DNA of 64,000 bases from Endotrypanum monterogeii (GCA_000333855.2 CM007343.1:593581-657580), one strand, 5' to 3'. Shown: positions 10,501 through 20,702, counted from the stretch's first letter. Notes: generated by a model not told the origin, from the sequence alone. Numbers and translations are program-made.

Positions 10501-13500
10501 GTGCGGAGGTCGACTGTACACCCGAAAGCGGGCGACGTTGCGCTAGCAGTTTATCAGCTGCTTGCCCGATCAGTGGGCTCTCCATTACCCGTCCCTCCTT
10601 TGCTTCGCCATGTGGCTTCGCGGAGGGGGACTGTGTGGCGTTTGTTAGGGTTCGGGCTGTTTCTTCTGGACATCTCGGCGAGGTTTTGGCTGTGGCTCGG
10701 ATCGCAGCGTTTTTGTCCGGGGAGGTAGAGCTGCAGTGGCTTCTGCGATTGAGCGAGACGCACTTGGCTGCTGACGAGCGTGCGTTGGTGCGCCGTGGGT
10801 CATGGCTGCGGGCGCGGCTGCCGTCCGTTGAGCGAGTGACCAACACGGTGAACTCGACAACACATTGCCATATTCACACCGCGGGGGACGCACTTGATGC
10901 GCATCTTGGGGAAATGCTGCTGGGCAATGTTGTTGATCGCGTACTTATTTCGACTCTAGAGGTGGGCATGCACACGGCAATGATGTATGCGGCGGAGCTT
11001 TCAACGCTTCAGCACCTTTCCACGGAGATGGACGCTGTGCCAACGTCGCCCGCAGTGGACATAAGTGGGATAGGTCTGGCCGCACATGAGACACAACACA
11101 CTGTGAGCAGTGGCTCGCGGCAGTCCGGGTGCCGTGGTCTTCGAGATGAGGCGGTTCGTGAGGTGCAGGTGTGGAGAGTGCACTGCTTTAGGGATGCAGT
11201 GGCGTATTGGAACGGTGCAAGACCAGCCGATGAACCGCGCTGGTTGCCCACCGGACACTCCCGCTCCAACCATCTCCCCACACTTAGGGTTCTTTGCCGC
11301 TACTCGTATAACGTGGAGGCTCTGCTGCTGACTGACATATCTCCAGGTGCCTTCACTCAGTGTGTGCGTGTGCCCCCGGTAGAAGACGGCTCAGAGCCTC
11401 CTTCCCGACATTGTTTGCTCCGTTGTCAGAAAAAGATGGGAACCGGAAAAAGGGCTGCCGAAGCTACCATGGCGTGCCCCCCATCGCAAGGACGCACCTC
11501 ATCGTGTCGTGTCCTCTATTCTCAGCCCCAGCCCCTGCCTCCTTTGGGCAATTCTCCCTTGCATTCGAGGAGATCGGCGGCAGCCCACCAATCCGCCTTG
11601 GTGCCCTCGTTTCGACCCTCGGCTTCATTGGGGAAGTCCAACACGCTGCCGGAGAACGAGTTGAGCGATGAGGGAGGTGAGGATAGGCTTCTGTTTTCTA
11701 GCGACTCCATTTCCATCGGTAGCAGCTCGTGGGAGAGCAGGGGCCCCTCCCAGCGGCGAGACGACGCAACGATGGCGTCCGTCAAGCGTTCGTCTTCACA
11801 GAATCCTGCGACGAGACTACATTGTACAGCACTCGAGGGCCCTCCCGGGGGTCGTGATGTGCCTCTCTTATCGTCAGAGGCGGGGGAAAGGCCACCGTAT
11901 ACAGCCGACTCACTTCAGCAACCCGTTGTGCGCTCGTTCTGCCGCGTTGTGTTGGCGCGGATGCCGCCAGCAGACGTTTATATTGGCGGTATTCGGGTTC
12001 CTCGTAGTGTGAAAGTATTTGATCGCATCGAGGCATACACGCTCATGTCACAAGGGCAGACCCGACCGCACCAGCATGTCGCCAGTTATACAGCTCATGG
12101 CAACGACGTTTCGACGATAGACGCTGCTGCTGCTGCTGCGAGCGAGGCGCTGAACGCTCGTCGGCCATCGCATTTCGTCAGTGTGACTGGCGGCATAGAC
12201 TGCGACGGTGAAGAGGACCAGTCAGTGGATGCTACGGTGGGAAATGAATCGTGCACCGATGCTTCACGCATCAAGGTTACTGCAGCAGGCGCATGGGGGC
12301 AAGAGGTAGAGGGGGTCGGAGTCACGTCACTAGATTCGTATAGCGAAGATAGGGAGTCTGCCGTGCCGCTGACATCGTTCACCGTCTCCTCCTCTGCGTG
12401 CTCACAGTCCTCTTCACTGTCAGTGAGCGCGGTTCGCGAGGTGACGGCTTCGCAGCGTGCATTCCTGGAGCTTCTCAAACCGGAGAGGAACCTTCTTGCG
12501 GGGAATGTGCACCCAGTGTTGCTGCAGCTTCAGGGTCAGCTGGGGTGTATTGCGGATGGGATGCCACGCAGTTTTCTAGTGTCTGCAACGGGACGCGATG
12601 GTGTGCTTCGCTCAGGAGGGGTCAGCGGTGAGTTGCGAGTGTACGTGTCCGCTGTTGCGTGGCCGTGGTACGCATCACCAGGGGCGCTTTGCAATGATGG
12701 AGCGCTGGTGCCTCATAGATATGAGAGACTGCCGTCGCATTCCACGGCTTCAGCTCACTTCGCGGGGGTGCCACATGGGGCGAACTCCGCCTCCACTGCC
12801 GCGTTCGCGGGGTCCACAGTCCGTGACGCTGAGCACCATCCCCAGGTGAAGATTAAGAGTCACAGGTCTGCCGGCCGAGTATCCGGGCTCTCTCTCTGCA
12901 GCACGGAGCATCCGCACCTCCACTTGCAGTGCACCCTGCGCGTGCTCTACATCGAGGTTCTTCTCGATCGCCGTCCCGGGGAGGTGCTTGCGTCGTCGAG
13001 TAGGCTGCTCGCGGTGGGGCTGGGACAGGCTACTAGTGATGCCAAAAGCGGTATTGCCATTCGTTTGTTTTGCCTGGCTGCGGCAGATAAGAGCTCCGAT
13101 GCTTGCGCAGGGCCGTGCTCAACCGCCGGGTCTTGTGCTCTGGGGTCCCCCCCGCTCGCTGATGGAGGTGCGCCGCCCCTCGCTGGACTCACCGAGGCAG
13201 TGCAAGTGCTTTCTGTCCCAGACGAGGCGGCCCTCCTTTCTCGCATCCGGGACGAGATTTTAGCATACGACCCCGACGTACTCATTTCCTGGGATGGGGT
13301 AAAGTACGGACTTGGGTACTTGGCGCTGCGCTACTGGTCAGTGCTTCAGCGCGACCTGGCCTTGGACTTGTCTCGTGTATTGCAACATCATGGTCCTCAG
13401 CGGCCCTGTTCGAATATCATTTCGGGCTCTCGAGCCGCCCCACTCGACGCCAGTGGGGATCCTGGGGGCAAAACTGATGTGGCCGCCTGCTGTTCCTCCT

Positions 13501-16500
13501 CCGTGCCGCAGGATAGGTCGGCAGAGACTCTAGGCGCTCAAGCACAAGTCAGCGGGCATTCCAGGGCAGGGTGTCTCTCGCCACCACCTGCTTCCCGTGC
13601 AGTCCTTTCAGTCACCGCTGGCCACAAGGACTGCAGGACTGCAGCTGCTCGAGTGGGCGTACACGGCGTGGCTGCCACGGCCGCTCGACCCCCACCTCCC
13701 TCTACCACGAGTCTCTGCGCGTCCTCTGCCGCCCTGATTGTCGATGCTGATCAGGACGACGACGACAGCGACGAGAAAGAGGACACTGAGGCTAGCGAGT
13801 GCTCCAAGGGTGATCGGCGCTGTGGCTCTCGCGCCACTTCGACTCGACAGGAATCGCAACATGTACCAGACGGCGTCACCCCTTTGGCTCACAGAGGCCT
13901 GCGGTGGAGTAGGCGACCCCCAAAGTCGCCGACGGTGCCATCTCAGTACACAAAACAGTTTGGCGCCAACGTCCGTGTCGCGGGGCGCGTCTGCACGAGC
14001 CTCGGGAAAGACATTCGGAAGGACCTCAAGATGCCGAGCTACTCCCTTCCCATGGTGCACGTAGAGCTGCTGGGGCAACCGCTGCCATACTTCACAGACA
14101 GTTATCTCACTGAGCTTTTTCTTAGCTCTCGGTGCCCCGATGCGCCAAGTGGCGGTGAGCGACACACCGCGCTGCGCTACCTCGCCTCCCGCGTTGCTGC
14201 ACCACACCGAATCGCATGCAAGCTACGCTGGTTCACAAAGCTTTTGGAGTTCTCGCAGATGTACGGCATCCTGACCCATGATGTCCTCACCCGTGGCAGT
14301 CAGTTCCGTGTAGAGGCAACCCTTCTTCGGCTTGCCGAGCCCCTTGGATACGCCATGTTGTCGCCGTCGCTCAGCCAGGTGCATCGCCAGCCACGCATCG
14401 AGTGCATCCCCTTGGTGATGCAGCCCAAAGTAGACCTCTACCGCCATGATCCTGTTGTGGTATTGGACTTCCGTAGTCTGTACCCGAGCATCATCATCGC
14501 CTACAACCTGTGCTATTCCACGTGTCTTGGTGTGGTGCAGCCACATGCACGCGGGCGGCTCGGGGTGCTTCCACGGTTCAAGCAAAGCGACGCCACCTTG
14601 GTTGAGCTTCTCCCCGACGACGGCGTCCAGCACAGCGGCGTCGTCTTCACCCCCAATGGTGCCATGTTTGTCCCACCCAGCACACGGGTTGGATTGCTAC
14701 CGCAGATGATGCAGGCCGTGTTGGACGCGCGATTTGAGGTGCAGGCGGCGCTGAAGCACATCGCTGTGCCGTCAGAGGATATCTTAATGGTGCAGCGTCT
14801 TGAGGAACAGCAGCTGGCGTTGAAGATGCTTGCGAATGTGACGTACGGGTATACAGCCGCGTCGTACACGGGTCGCATGCCCTGCGTCGACCTTGCCGAG
14901 GCGATTGTGTCCCTGGGTCGGCAGACGTTGGAGCGCGCTGTTGCTCTCATCCACAGCACCCCAGCGTGGCGAGCTGAGGTGGTCTATGGTGACACAGATA
15001 GTTTATTTGTGCGACTCGCCGGCCGCACAAAGGCTGAGGCTTTTCGCATTGGCCAGGAGATGGCTGATGCGGTTACTCATTCAAACCCGGTGCCGATGCG
15101 ACTGCAGCTCGAGAAGGTGCTTCTGCCGTGCTTGTTGCTCACGAAGAAGCGGTACGCGGGTTACATGTGGTGCACCCCAACGCAAGCAACTCCAATGTTC
15201 TTGGCGAAAGGTATTGAGGTGGTGCGCCGCGACCAGTGCCCCGCCACCGCGCAGCTCGCGTGTCAGCTCTTGCGGCAAATGTTCGATGGCGCTGGGGTGG
15301 CGGCGCTGAAACAGCATTACTTGACAGCGGTGGAGCGCCTTCAGACTGGGACGGTGAACCCAATCCAGTGCATCTTCCGTCGTGCGGTGAAGCTGGACCG
15401 GTATAGGAACTCGGACGACGCGCACCTGCCACTGGCCGCCCGCTCAGCTCTCCAGCAGATGGAGAAAGACGCCATGCAAACGCCTTACTGGGGGGAGAGA
15501 CTGCCGTACGTGGTGGTGCAGTCCACCGCCTCACTCAAAAAAATTTCGAGTCGGGTGCTCCACCCGGAGTGCCTTCTCTACGTGGACGATACCACTCACA
15601 GCTTGGACGCCACCTACTACATTGTACGCCACATCAACAGCACACTGGATCGCATGTTTTACGTTATCGGCATCAGCTTTTCCCGCTGGTATCAGACAAT
15701 GCCTCGACGCCGTTCCGCATATGCTTCTCTCATCAAACGAACCGCTTTCATGGAAGCGCAACAGCGACAGGGCGTGAGGCCCATGGACGCAGGAGGTGCT
15801 GCGCCATCGTCTTGCCTTTTGGATGTCGCGAACACCGTTCTCAGCCCACAAAGCCGGGGGGTGCGATTGGGAAAGCTCACTACCTTAATGAGAGGACTCC
15901 TTCACCACAGCAGCGTGTTAGGACTGCTGTCTGCTTTCTCCCGCGGCGATGCTTCCGCGCCGACAATGACGATGACGACGGCTATTGCACCGGAGGAAAT
16001 CAGCGACGGAGATGATGAGGAGAATAAGGCGATGAAGCCATCAGAGGCGGAGGATCTGGATCGCCCGTCAAAACAAGAGGTGTTTGACGTTGAGCAGTTG
16101 GTAACGCAGCGCAGCCATCACGCGTCGTCATTCTTGCGAGAATCAGTATCGCCATCCCCTGACAACCTTCTTCGACGCGGTCAGGTTGTCTCCCGATCTG
16201 GGCGGCAGAAGCGCTGGCGCACTGTCACCATTGACAGTTTTTACCCACGCACGCTCTGTGTGGTGTGCGAGGAGGAGACTGTCGGTTTGGATGACCTTTC
16301 CCGACATGGGGCTGTCTTTATGCAAGTTGGAGTCTCTGGATTCGAGGCAGCAGCGGGCGCATCTTCTCTCTCTTCTTCAGCGACTTCATGCGCCTCCACT
16401 GCGTCGAAGGCCTGCACCTCTCAGCCTTTTCTTCTGCCGCCTGTTTGCACGCGATGCTGGAGCGACCCGCTGTTGTTGCATCTCCGTGTACAGCAACAGT

Positions 16501-16865
16501 GCTGCTCTCTCAGCCGTCAGATGAATGCGTTGCAGAGGCTCTGCGGGCGGTGTATCAGCAGCGGCGGTGGTGCCAGCAGCGTCGCAGCGGATGAGTACAA
16601 GCAAGCCATTGCAGATATGGAAGACATGTCCGATTTTCGCATGTCGTCTACGCTGGTGCCGTTCCGTAAGGTTCCAGGGAACGCTTGCGATGGCGTTGAT
16701 GGCAGCACACCACGCCACATTTTGACTGCAGTGGAGCTGTCCGCTGACGGTGTCCCTCGCGGGTGCGTTTCTGTGGACTGTGCCATTGGATTCGAGAAAA
16801 AGTGGGTGACATCGCAGTGGATGCAGTGGCAAGCACTACAGACGTTTCTCAGCAGAGTCTCATAA
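7524..16865 (+). CDS. REV3: DNA polymerase zeta catalytic subunit (REV3)
   Basis: 3113 aa, close to the animal length and twice the yeast length. Family role: extension of mismatched or lesion-containing primer ends in translesion synthesis. The N-terminus carries the REV3-specific blocks CPVLHLFGY and CLHVHGVYPSLLLPQYD. A long Ser/Pro-rich, low-complexity region fills roughly residues 450-1750. Exonuclease-like remnants include YDPDVLISWDG. The polymerase motifs are intact: motif A DFRSLYPSI with D2315, motif B with K2434 and Y2441-G2442, motif C YGDTDS with Y2488, D2490 and D2492. The C-terminus has CysA (C2912, C2915, C2975, C2978) and CysB (C3007, C3010, C3081, C3086); CysB matches the spacing of the pairs that bind the iron-sulfur cluster and accessory subunits. 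The ATG at 7524 directly precedes the conserved N-terminal block. No frame breaks were seen. Confidence 0.95.
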   Translation: MYMQVVSIEHSLERPRAELGDVVLSPILHRVSARCPVLHLFGYVSIPLAHASAEPATAEVAASVESRHVNFSSPEGQLGGEPGTKVFLNADACTRGDGRRNAQCGDSVAPLASRIGSTCGIVRQNVASPSPRKSMHALGHEGHYSITSTAEATAQPGDSASSSFLFSRTSHADHLAAGGEGPPSTITRRTTRSSTAWRGSYTQRRACLHVHGVYPSLLLPQYDRNVSADQLAAQLETVVLRVLARQGTVVPSQQVVHDARLVRRINVYGYHPRAHIFYEVELIDPELLTRVADILQNSSEVGGRRWQLYNAHYGYHTQFMVRWRVQGVAPFILPTRQCHLRLPTVAELSEGRDVLSASLASLGDAQASCHASRGGDDIVGRELKNEEGDGKQSVFMPAMHSQWRFTRRWRPDELGRFTTAEVELDVSGDDLLRQIVATAKGEASDAEARIRGTRSIVEAADNLSHTRRSIRIYFKECGVADALRVADTITMECQQRAREHLSVAFPREPCSPPTYTTENKIVSEWEEKQLHQQRRYGCVMQIQRSDPTVRWLQHRMLAYMLVRLEADSVVAASHAALATGDGGEASPSKYLTKAGGASSSALPVAPNGSFLGSAAQFPEQHAIRQRLIAEYRKPGYSTGTVSGRGRHHGDTGTRAPRVHKDGCAVISPVLARVPELGVPLTGVDPLYVGCSSESVQLSSPQGQTPLPQLHLVAAMESTVHQTIPSSSQVTSLGRLSPTIHADAVAAPTQDLFAALAHRSTLLLSSEVNPRALSVAEADTPATRRTSVGGQELDEKHYGDLQGECETKADLVGGTAPTSAAAALAVPTATTRSRRESSFSWSSCLSAPSSSSSSPSPSPSPSPSPSPSFTAIPSHAQASPHHGTDCRDADESGDGPCLHFVVPQAREGVQEKRCRAPSASAAVMRTETTQLLTRPSFSGSGRGRIAGKDESSFNALSDAEAEATRPSAAFSQEEGSLLPLESSDGDAAPDELAGAEVDCTPESGRRCASSLSAACPISGLSITRPSFASPCGFAEGDCVAFVRVRAVSSGHLGEVLAVARIAAFLSGEVELQWLLRLSETHLAADERALVRRGSWLRARLPSVERVTNTVNSTTHCHIHTAGDALDAHLGEMLLGNVVDRVLISTLEVGMHTAMMYAAELSTLQHLSTEMDAVPTSPAVDISGIGLAAHETQHTVSSGSRQSGCRGLRDEAVREVQVWRVHCFRDAVAYWNGARPADEPRWLPTGHSRSNHLPTLRVLCRYSYNVEALLLTDISPGAFTQCVRVPPVEDGSEPPSRHCLLRCQKKMGTGKRAAEATMACPPSQGRTSSCRVLYSQPQPLPPLGNSPLHSRRSAAAHQSALVPSFRPSASLGKSNTLPENELSDEGGEDRLLFSSDSISIGSSSWESRGPSQRRDDATMASVKRSSSQNPATRLHCTALEGPPGGRDVPLLSSEAGERPPYTADSLQQPVVRSFCRVVLARMPPADVYIGGIRVPRSVKVFDRIEAYTLMSQGQTRPHQHVASYTAHGNDVSTIDAAAAAASEALNARRPSHFVSVTGGIDCDGEEDQSVDATVGNESCTDASRIKVTAAGAWGQEVEGVGVTSLDSYSEDRESAVPLTSFTVSSSACSQSSSLSVSAVREVTASQRAFLELLKPERNLLAGNVHPVLLQLQGQLGCIADGMPRSFLVSATGRDGVLRSGGVSGELRVYVSAVAWPWYASPGALCNDGALVPHRYERLPSHSTASAHFAGVPHGANSASTAAFAGSTVRDAEHHPQVKIKSHRSAGRVSGLSLCSTEHPHLHLQCTLRVLYIEVLLDRRPGEVLASSSRLLAVGLGQATSDAKSGIAIRLFCLAAADKSSDACAGPCSTAGSCALGSPPLADGGAPPLAGLTEAVQVLSVPDEAALLSRIRDEILAYDPDVLISWDGVKYGLGYLALRYWSVLQRDLALDLSRVLQHHGPQRPCSNIISGSRAAPLDASGDPGGKTDVAACCSSSVPQDRSAETLGAQAQVSGHSRAGCLSPPPASRAVLSVTAGHKDCRTAAARVGVHGVAATAARPPPPSTTSLCASSAALIVDADQDDDDSDEKEDTEASECSKGDRRCGSRATSTRQESQHVPDGVTPLAHRGLRWSRRPPKSPTVPSQYTKQFGANVRVAGRVCTSLGKDIRKDLKMPSYSLPMVHVELLGQPLPYFTDSYLTELFLSSRCPDAPSGGERHTALRYLASRVAAPHRIACKLRWFTKLLEFSQMYGILTHDVLTRGSQFRVEATLLRLAEPLGYAMLSPSLSQVHRQPRIECIPLVMQPKVDLYRHDPVVVLDFRSLYPSIIIAYNLCYSTCLGVVQPHARGRLGVLPRFKQSDATLVELLPDDGVQHSGVVFTPNGAMFVPPSTRVGLLPQMMQAVLDARFEVQAALKHIAVPSEDILMVQRLEEQQLALKMLANVTYGYTAASYTGRMPCVDLAEAIVSLGRQTLERAVALIHSTPAWRAEVVYGDTDSLFVRLAGRTKAEAFRIGQEMADAVTHSNPVPMRLQLEKVLLPCLLLTKKRYAGYMWCTPTQATPMFLAKGIEVVRRDQCPATAQLACQLLRQMFDGAGVAALKQHYLTAVERLQTGTVNPIQCIFRRAVKLDRYRNSDDAHLPLAARSALQQMEKDAMQTPYWGERLPYVVVQSTASLKKISSRVLHPECLLYVDDTTHSLDATYYIVRHINSTLDRMFYVIGISFSRWYQTMPRRRSAYASLIKRTAFMEAQQRQGVRPMDAGGAAPSSCLLDVANTVLSPQSRGVRLGKLTTLMRGLLHHSSVLGLLSAFSRGDASAPTMTMTTAIAPEEISDGDDEENKAMKPSEAEDLDRPSKQEVFDVEQLVTQRSHHASSFLRESVSPSPDNLLRRGQVVSRSGRQKRWRTVTIDSFYPRTLCVVCEEETVGLDDLSRHGAVFMQVGVSGFEAAAGASSLSSSATSCASTASKACTSQPFLLPPVCTRCWSDPLLLHLRVQQQCCSLSRQMNALQRLCGRCISSGGGASSVAADEYKQAIADMEDMSDFRMSSTLVPFRKVPGNACDGVDGSTPRHILTAVELSADGVPRGCVSVDCAIGFEKKWVTSQWMQWQALQTFLSRVS
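10078..10124 (+). repeat. CCCCTT hexamer tandem repeat inside REV3
   Basis: Seven to eight near-perfect TTCCCC units encode an alternating Ser-Pro tract in the disordered region of REV3. The unit length of six preserves the frame, so copy-number change would alter tract length without breaking the gene. Confidence 0.9.
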
Positions 16866-17561
16866 AAGGCAAGACCAACGCAGTTGTGGGTGATCGAAGA
16901 CACGTATTGCTGCCTTCGCGGGCACGAAGCAACGTATTCCACAGTTCTCCTCCTGCTTTGCATCTTCACCACGAGGCGCAACTACGATAAGGAACGAGAG
17001 CGAGGGAGATACAGGTGGGGGGGGTACATCGGAAAAGGGAAGAGGAGGCACATGTGTCTGCCACGCGAATACATCTAACCAGTTCTGCTCAGTCCCTCCG
17101 TCTCGGGCTCCCTTGCCTCTTCCCACACTGCGCGTCTTCAAGGCTTCTGCTTGCCAGCGACACATGCTGTGGTTGCTATCTCGCCTCTCTGCATGGGAGC
17201 GCATGTCTCTGATTAGTGCACGCAGGCAAAACCGCGAAACCGCTCTTCTCCCCTCCCCCGTTCCTGCATTGCTTCTGCTGAGTGGCCATACGTGTGCCCC
17301 TGCACGGGATGGGCACGTCATGTCTATGCTGCCACCTGACGTAATGATTAACCCCCTACCCTGTGTTTCTACTTCTCCCTTTTGTAACCTCCTCTTGACT
17401 TTCACACGACACGGCTCAAATTCTGTCAACGATACACAACAAACTATAGCTGTGCGGATCACTTTTCTATCGCCCAGAAGGTCGCACCGCCTCACACTGG
17501 AGTACACAAGTGCGAGGCTTATTGCAGGTTTTTCCTACGAAGCTGATGACAGTCCACGAGC
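16866..17561. other. Intergenic region
   Basis: About 700 bp between REV3 and the next gene. I see no gene, no long microsatellite and only weak pyrimidine stretches (about 17090-17120 and 17240-17280). A 12-codon upstream ORF starts at 17546 and overlaps the start of the following gene in another frame (stop TAA at 17582-17584). Confidence 0.6.
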
Positions 17562-19892
17562 ATGCTTCGATTACATACACATAATGGGTGGTGTGTCACG
17601 CGCAGGAATGCCAAATCCTGTGCACATAGTGCCTGCACCTGCTCCTCGTGGTTGTCAATGCTATGCTCCTCTGCGATGCGTTCACCGAGCGGTGCTTTGC
17701 TATTGCGATCCGTCTCCGGGCTCCGTCGCACTAGCACAGGTTGCTGCATTTCAACCGGCGTCGCTGCGCTGAAAGAATCGGTACGAGGTTCCCAGATCAA
17801 AGCCGACATCAGCGCCGCGAGCGCCAGCGACGTCGTCTCGTGCGACTCGGTCCCCTTCCTCTCGGCGCTCCTGGAGCCAGCAGAAACGGTCCCACTAGAG
17901 GACACGACGCGCACCTATGCGACCATGGACGTCGTCGAGCGGTGTGACGTGTACGACCCGAGCCTGCCGAATGCGACGTCCCCGCTGGAGCTTGGGGAGG
18001 GAAATACTGCGCCACAGACCGCCTCGGATGACGAGAACGTCGGCTGCACCCCATCTGTATCTGCGTATCCGCTACGTACTGCACATGCCCAAGGGCGACT
18101 CTGGTCACATTTTTTGGGTGCGCAAGCGGCAGTGGGGAGCCGGAGCGATGCCCCCGCTGAGCCGCCGGCATGGTTTGCACAGTTGTGCCGAGATTTGTAT
18201 TTCCGTACTGATAGCACTGCAGCAGATCAACAAGTGGCCGATAGCCTGGACACAGTCGCACAGGCAAGCGATCCATTGGCTGACCAAGTGGCGTCTGCGG
18301 CGATGAAGGGTACCGGCAGCCGCCGCGAGATCGCGGGGTTGACGCCGTCGCTGCTGGTGGGAAGCACCTCTCCTGCAACCCCGACTCAGCGTGCTGATAG
18401 CTCAGTGGAAGTGGACCCATACATTTGGCTGCCTTTCGACTTACTTGATGTGAAGGACTACAACGTGGGCCCATACCAGTTTCCGGCCACGTCAACATAC
18501 ACGGTGGAACAGAGGGAGAAGCTGTGCCTTGGTCAGCCACACAGAGAGTACGTGCACTTCTGTAATACGTACTGCTTCCCGGAGCGGTGGCAAATCCCGA
18601 CCTCGATGGGCACGCGGCCAGCGCGACTGCTGGTCGATCCGTCTTGCCCCACACCAGTCATTTTCCTGCAGCTGTCCCCGGACTTCCCTCCTGCGATGTG
18701 GCTGCCCATGAAGCCCTCTGTGGCCGCCATCCGCAGTGTGCTTTCCAGCTTTGCGACTCAAGCATTTTGTCACCGTGAGGAGCACCACACCACCTTCGCG
18801 CACCGTTACGAGACAGCCAAGCGGGTCATGGAGCTGCAACAGCTACCCATCACACACGAGGGTGATGTGCTCCGCTTCTCAGCCTATGAAGCACGGAACA
18901 CCCCGTACCTTGATGCTCCGCTGTATGAGTACCCGAACCAGCAGGAGTTTTTCTTGGGCGAGTACGACGACCCTGAACGACTGCTTGAGCGCTTTGACCT
19001 CTGTCCGTTCCTCTTCGCTATTTCACATCTCCGCACCGTAACCGACCTACATGCCGAGCGCATGACACCGACGATAGAGGGCGCCGGTGTAGCACCCTCC
19101 CTGTTCCGTTGCATCTTCTCCAAGGCGCTGCTTCAGGTGTCTGTGCACCTCTCGGCGGAGGTAAAACTCCCACCGCAGGACCCAGAGGCCTTTCACTTTA
19201 TGTGGAAGGACTCCCAGGTGGCCCCAAAGCTGAGGATTCCCGTCTTCGCGCGTGTGTTGTGGCCAGACAACCGCAGTCTCTGTGGTGGCGGCCGTCTGGT
19301 GCAGCGTTTTAACCGTTGTTTTAAGACCGAGTTCGCCTCGGACATGCCGGTGGATGCGGTCCTCAGTCTCTACTACGTCATGCAGTGGGCGCAGCGGGCG
19401 CGTGATCTACTGGGGGTGAGGGGGATGCGGCAGCGCGTGGCAGAGCTGGAGGCGGCAGCGCATCTTCCCGAGCCGGCGAAGCTCTACCCCGGTACGCGCG
19501 AGATCCCCAACCCAGAGTACACAACACAGGAGCGGCTGGGGATGCACATCCAGTACTTGAGTCACCTGGGCGATCCGCAGGTTCTGGATACCATATTGGC
19601 GCTTTTGCCGTCGGCGTCCGCCCCTGTTCGGATGGGTTGCGCCAAGGCTGCGTTGATCGCTGGGGACCGCGAACTCTTCCGCCATATCGTCTCGAGCGAG
19701 CCTCCGGGCCGCATGCAGCACTACATGACGAAGCTCGTCGTCAAGCGCAAAACGCGTGATCTCGTCGACCCAGAGCCGAGGCTGCTGGAGGATCAGTACG
19801 AGTTTGCTGCACCACTGTGGACGAAGCGGGGGACGCGTCTTGACCGCAACACGCTGGAAGGCGCAGTGGATGCGGCACGGTTGTTGCGGTAG
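17562..19892 (+). CDS. Conserved-type hypothetical protein, probably mitochondrial
   Basis: 776 aa from ATG 17562. I do not recognise a named domain. The N-terminus is rich in Arg, Ser and small hydrophobics without acids; from the internal ATG at 17676 it reads MRSPSGALLLRSVSGLRR, which looks like a mitochondrial import presequence, so 17676 (738 aa) is a serious alternative start. Residues about 290-700 look globular, with Trp- and Pro-rich blocks such as YIWLPFDLLDVKDY and FHFMWKDSQVAPKLR. The last 120 residues are helical and might form short HEAT-like repeats. There is no membrane segment. Large soluble proteins of this type with presequences are common among trypanosomatid mitoribosome and editing components, but nothing here proves such a role. 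A short upstream ORF at 17546 overlaps the first ATG, which also favours a downstream start. Confidence 0.8.
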   Translation: MLRLHTHNGWCVTRRNAKSCAHSACTCSSWLSMLCSSAMRSPSGALLLRSVSGLRRTSTGCCISTGVAALKESVRGSQIKADISAASASDVVSCDSVPFLSALLEPAETVPLEDTTRTYATMDVVERCDVYDPSLPNATSPLELGEGNTAPQTASDDENVGCTPSVSAYPLRTAHAQGRLWSHFLGAQAAVGSRSDAPAEPPAWFAQLCRDLYFRTDSTAADQQVADSLDTVAQASDPLADQVASAAMKGTGSRREIAGLTPSLLVGSTSPATPTQRADSSVEVDPYIWLPFDLLDVKDYNVGPYQFPATSTYTVEQREKLCLGQPHREYVHFCNTYCFPERWQIPTSMGTRPARLLVDPSCPTPVIFLQLSPDFPPAMWLPMKPSVAAIRSVLSSFATQAFCHREEHHTTFAHRYETAKRVMELQQLPITHEGDVLRFSAYEARNTPYLDAPLYEYPNQQEFFLGEYDDPERLLERFDLCPFLFAISHLRTVTDLHAERMTPTIEGAGVAPSLFRCIFSKALLQVSVHLSAEVKLPPQDPEAFHFMWKDSQVAPKLRIPVFARVLWPDNRSLCGGGRLVQRFNRCFKTEFASDMPVDAVLSLYYVMQWAQRARDLLGVRGMRQRVAELEAAAHLPEPAKLYPGTREIPNPEYTTQERLGMHIQYLSHLGDPQVLDTILALLPSASAPVRMGCAKAALIAGDRELFRHIVSSEPPGRMQHYMTKLVVKRKTRDLVDPEPRLLEDQYEFAAPLWTKRGTRLDRNTLEGAVDAARLLR

Positions 19893-20702
19893 TCGGACCC
19901 CTCCTCAAGTGTCACGACCATCACACGCAGGGGACCAATGCCATCATCACAAGGAACAAGAGTGCGACGTAGTTCTAAATACCTAAACGTGGTCACACAC
20001 ACACACACACACAGACACACATTCCATGTCTGTAAGAAGGAGGATGTGTGCTGAGAGTCAGCAAGGCGGCGAGAAGGGCCGGTGGCTGCAGCTGCAAAGC
20101 TACGGACGTCGACTGTTGGTCTGTACACCGTAGACAACATGTCTCAAATCTATCCCTGTCGTTATTTTGTAACCTTCCACTCGACACATGTGCACGTGTA
20201 TGCATGTGTATGGCTGTGTTTATCCACGTGCTCTTCTCGTTCTCGAACCCTCCGCCTCACCCCTCCCCTCTTCTCTGTGCGCACCGTTGATGTGAAATGT
20301 GCACGTACTCCATTGCCTGCCGCAGCATCCTAAGATTGTGTCCTCGGTTCACGAGGAAGCTGTGATACCGACAAGTCTACGAGACCGGCGTACCCAGTGC
20401 GCTGCAGCTCCTTCTCTGTTGTCTTCCCTTTCGTTCGATTCGATCTAAAACAATATATATATATATTTTTTTAAATATTTATATTTATATATAAACCTGA
20501 GGAACCTTCCCTTCATCTTCCACTACCAAATCTCATCACGAGCGCTGTGAGCCTGCGCAAGGGAAGGGACGCCGTCTTACTGAAAAATTCATCGCCCCCT
20601 CTCCCTCCTCCTCCTTTTTTTTTTTTTTAGCTCTCTTCTGCTTTACCTTGCCAGTGCACTATTCTGTGTCTATCAGCTCTTTTTTTCTGGGGAGGGTCTC
20701 AG
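19893..20702. other. Intergenic region
   Basis: 810 bp with (CA)n at 19994-20013, an AT-rich block at about 20450-20492 and a strong polypyrimidine tract at 20599-20628. No coding frame of interest. Confidence 0.7.
20597..20630 (+). promoter_or_regulatory. Candidate spliced-leader acceptor for the ELP3-like gene
   Basis: A run of C/T (CCCCTCTCCCTCCTCCTCC and then more than ten T) ends in AG at 20629-20630, 72 bases before the start codon. This is the cleanest acceptor signature in the window. Confidence 0.7.
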
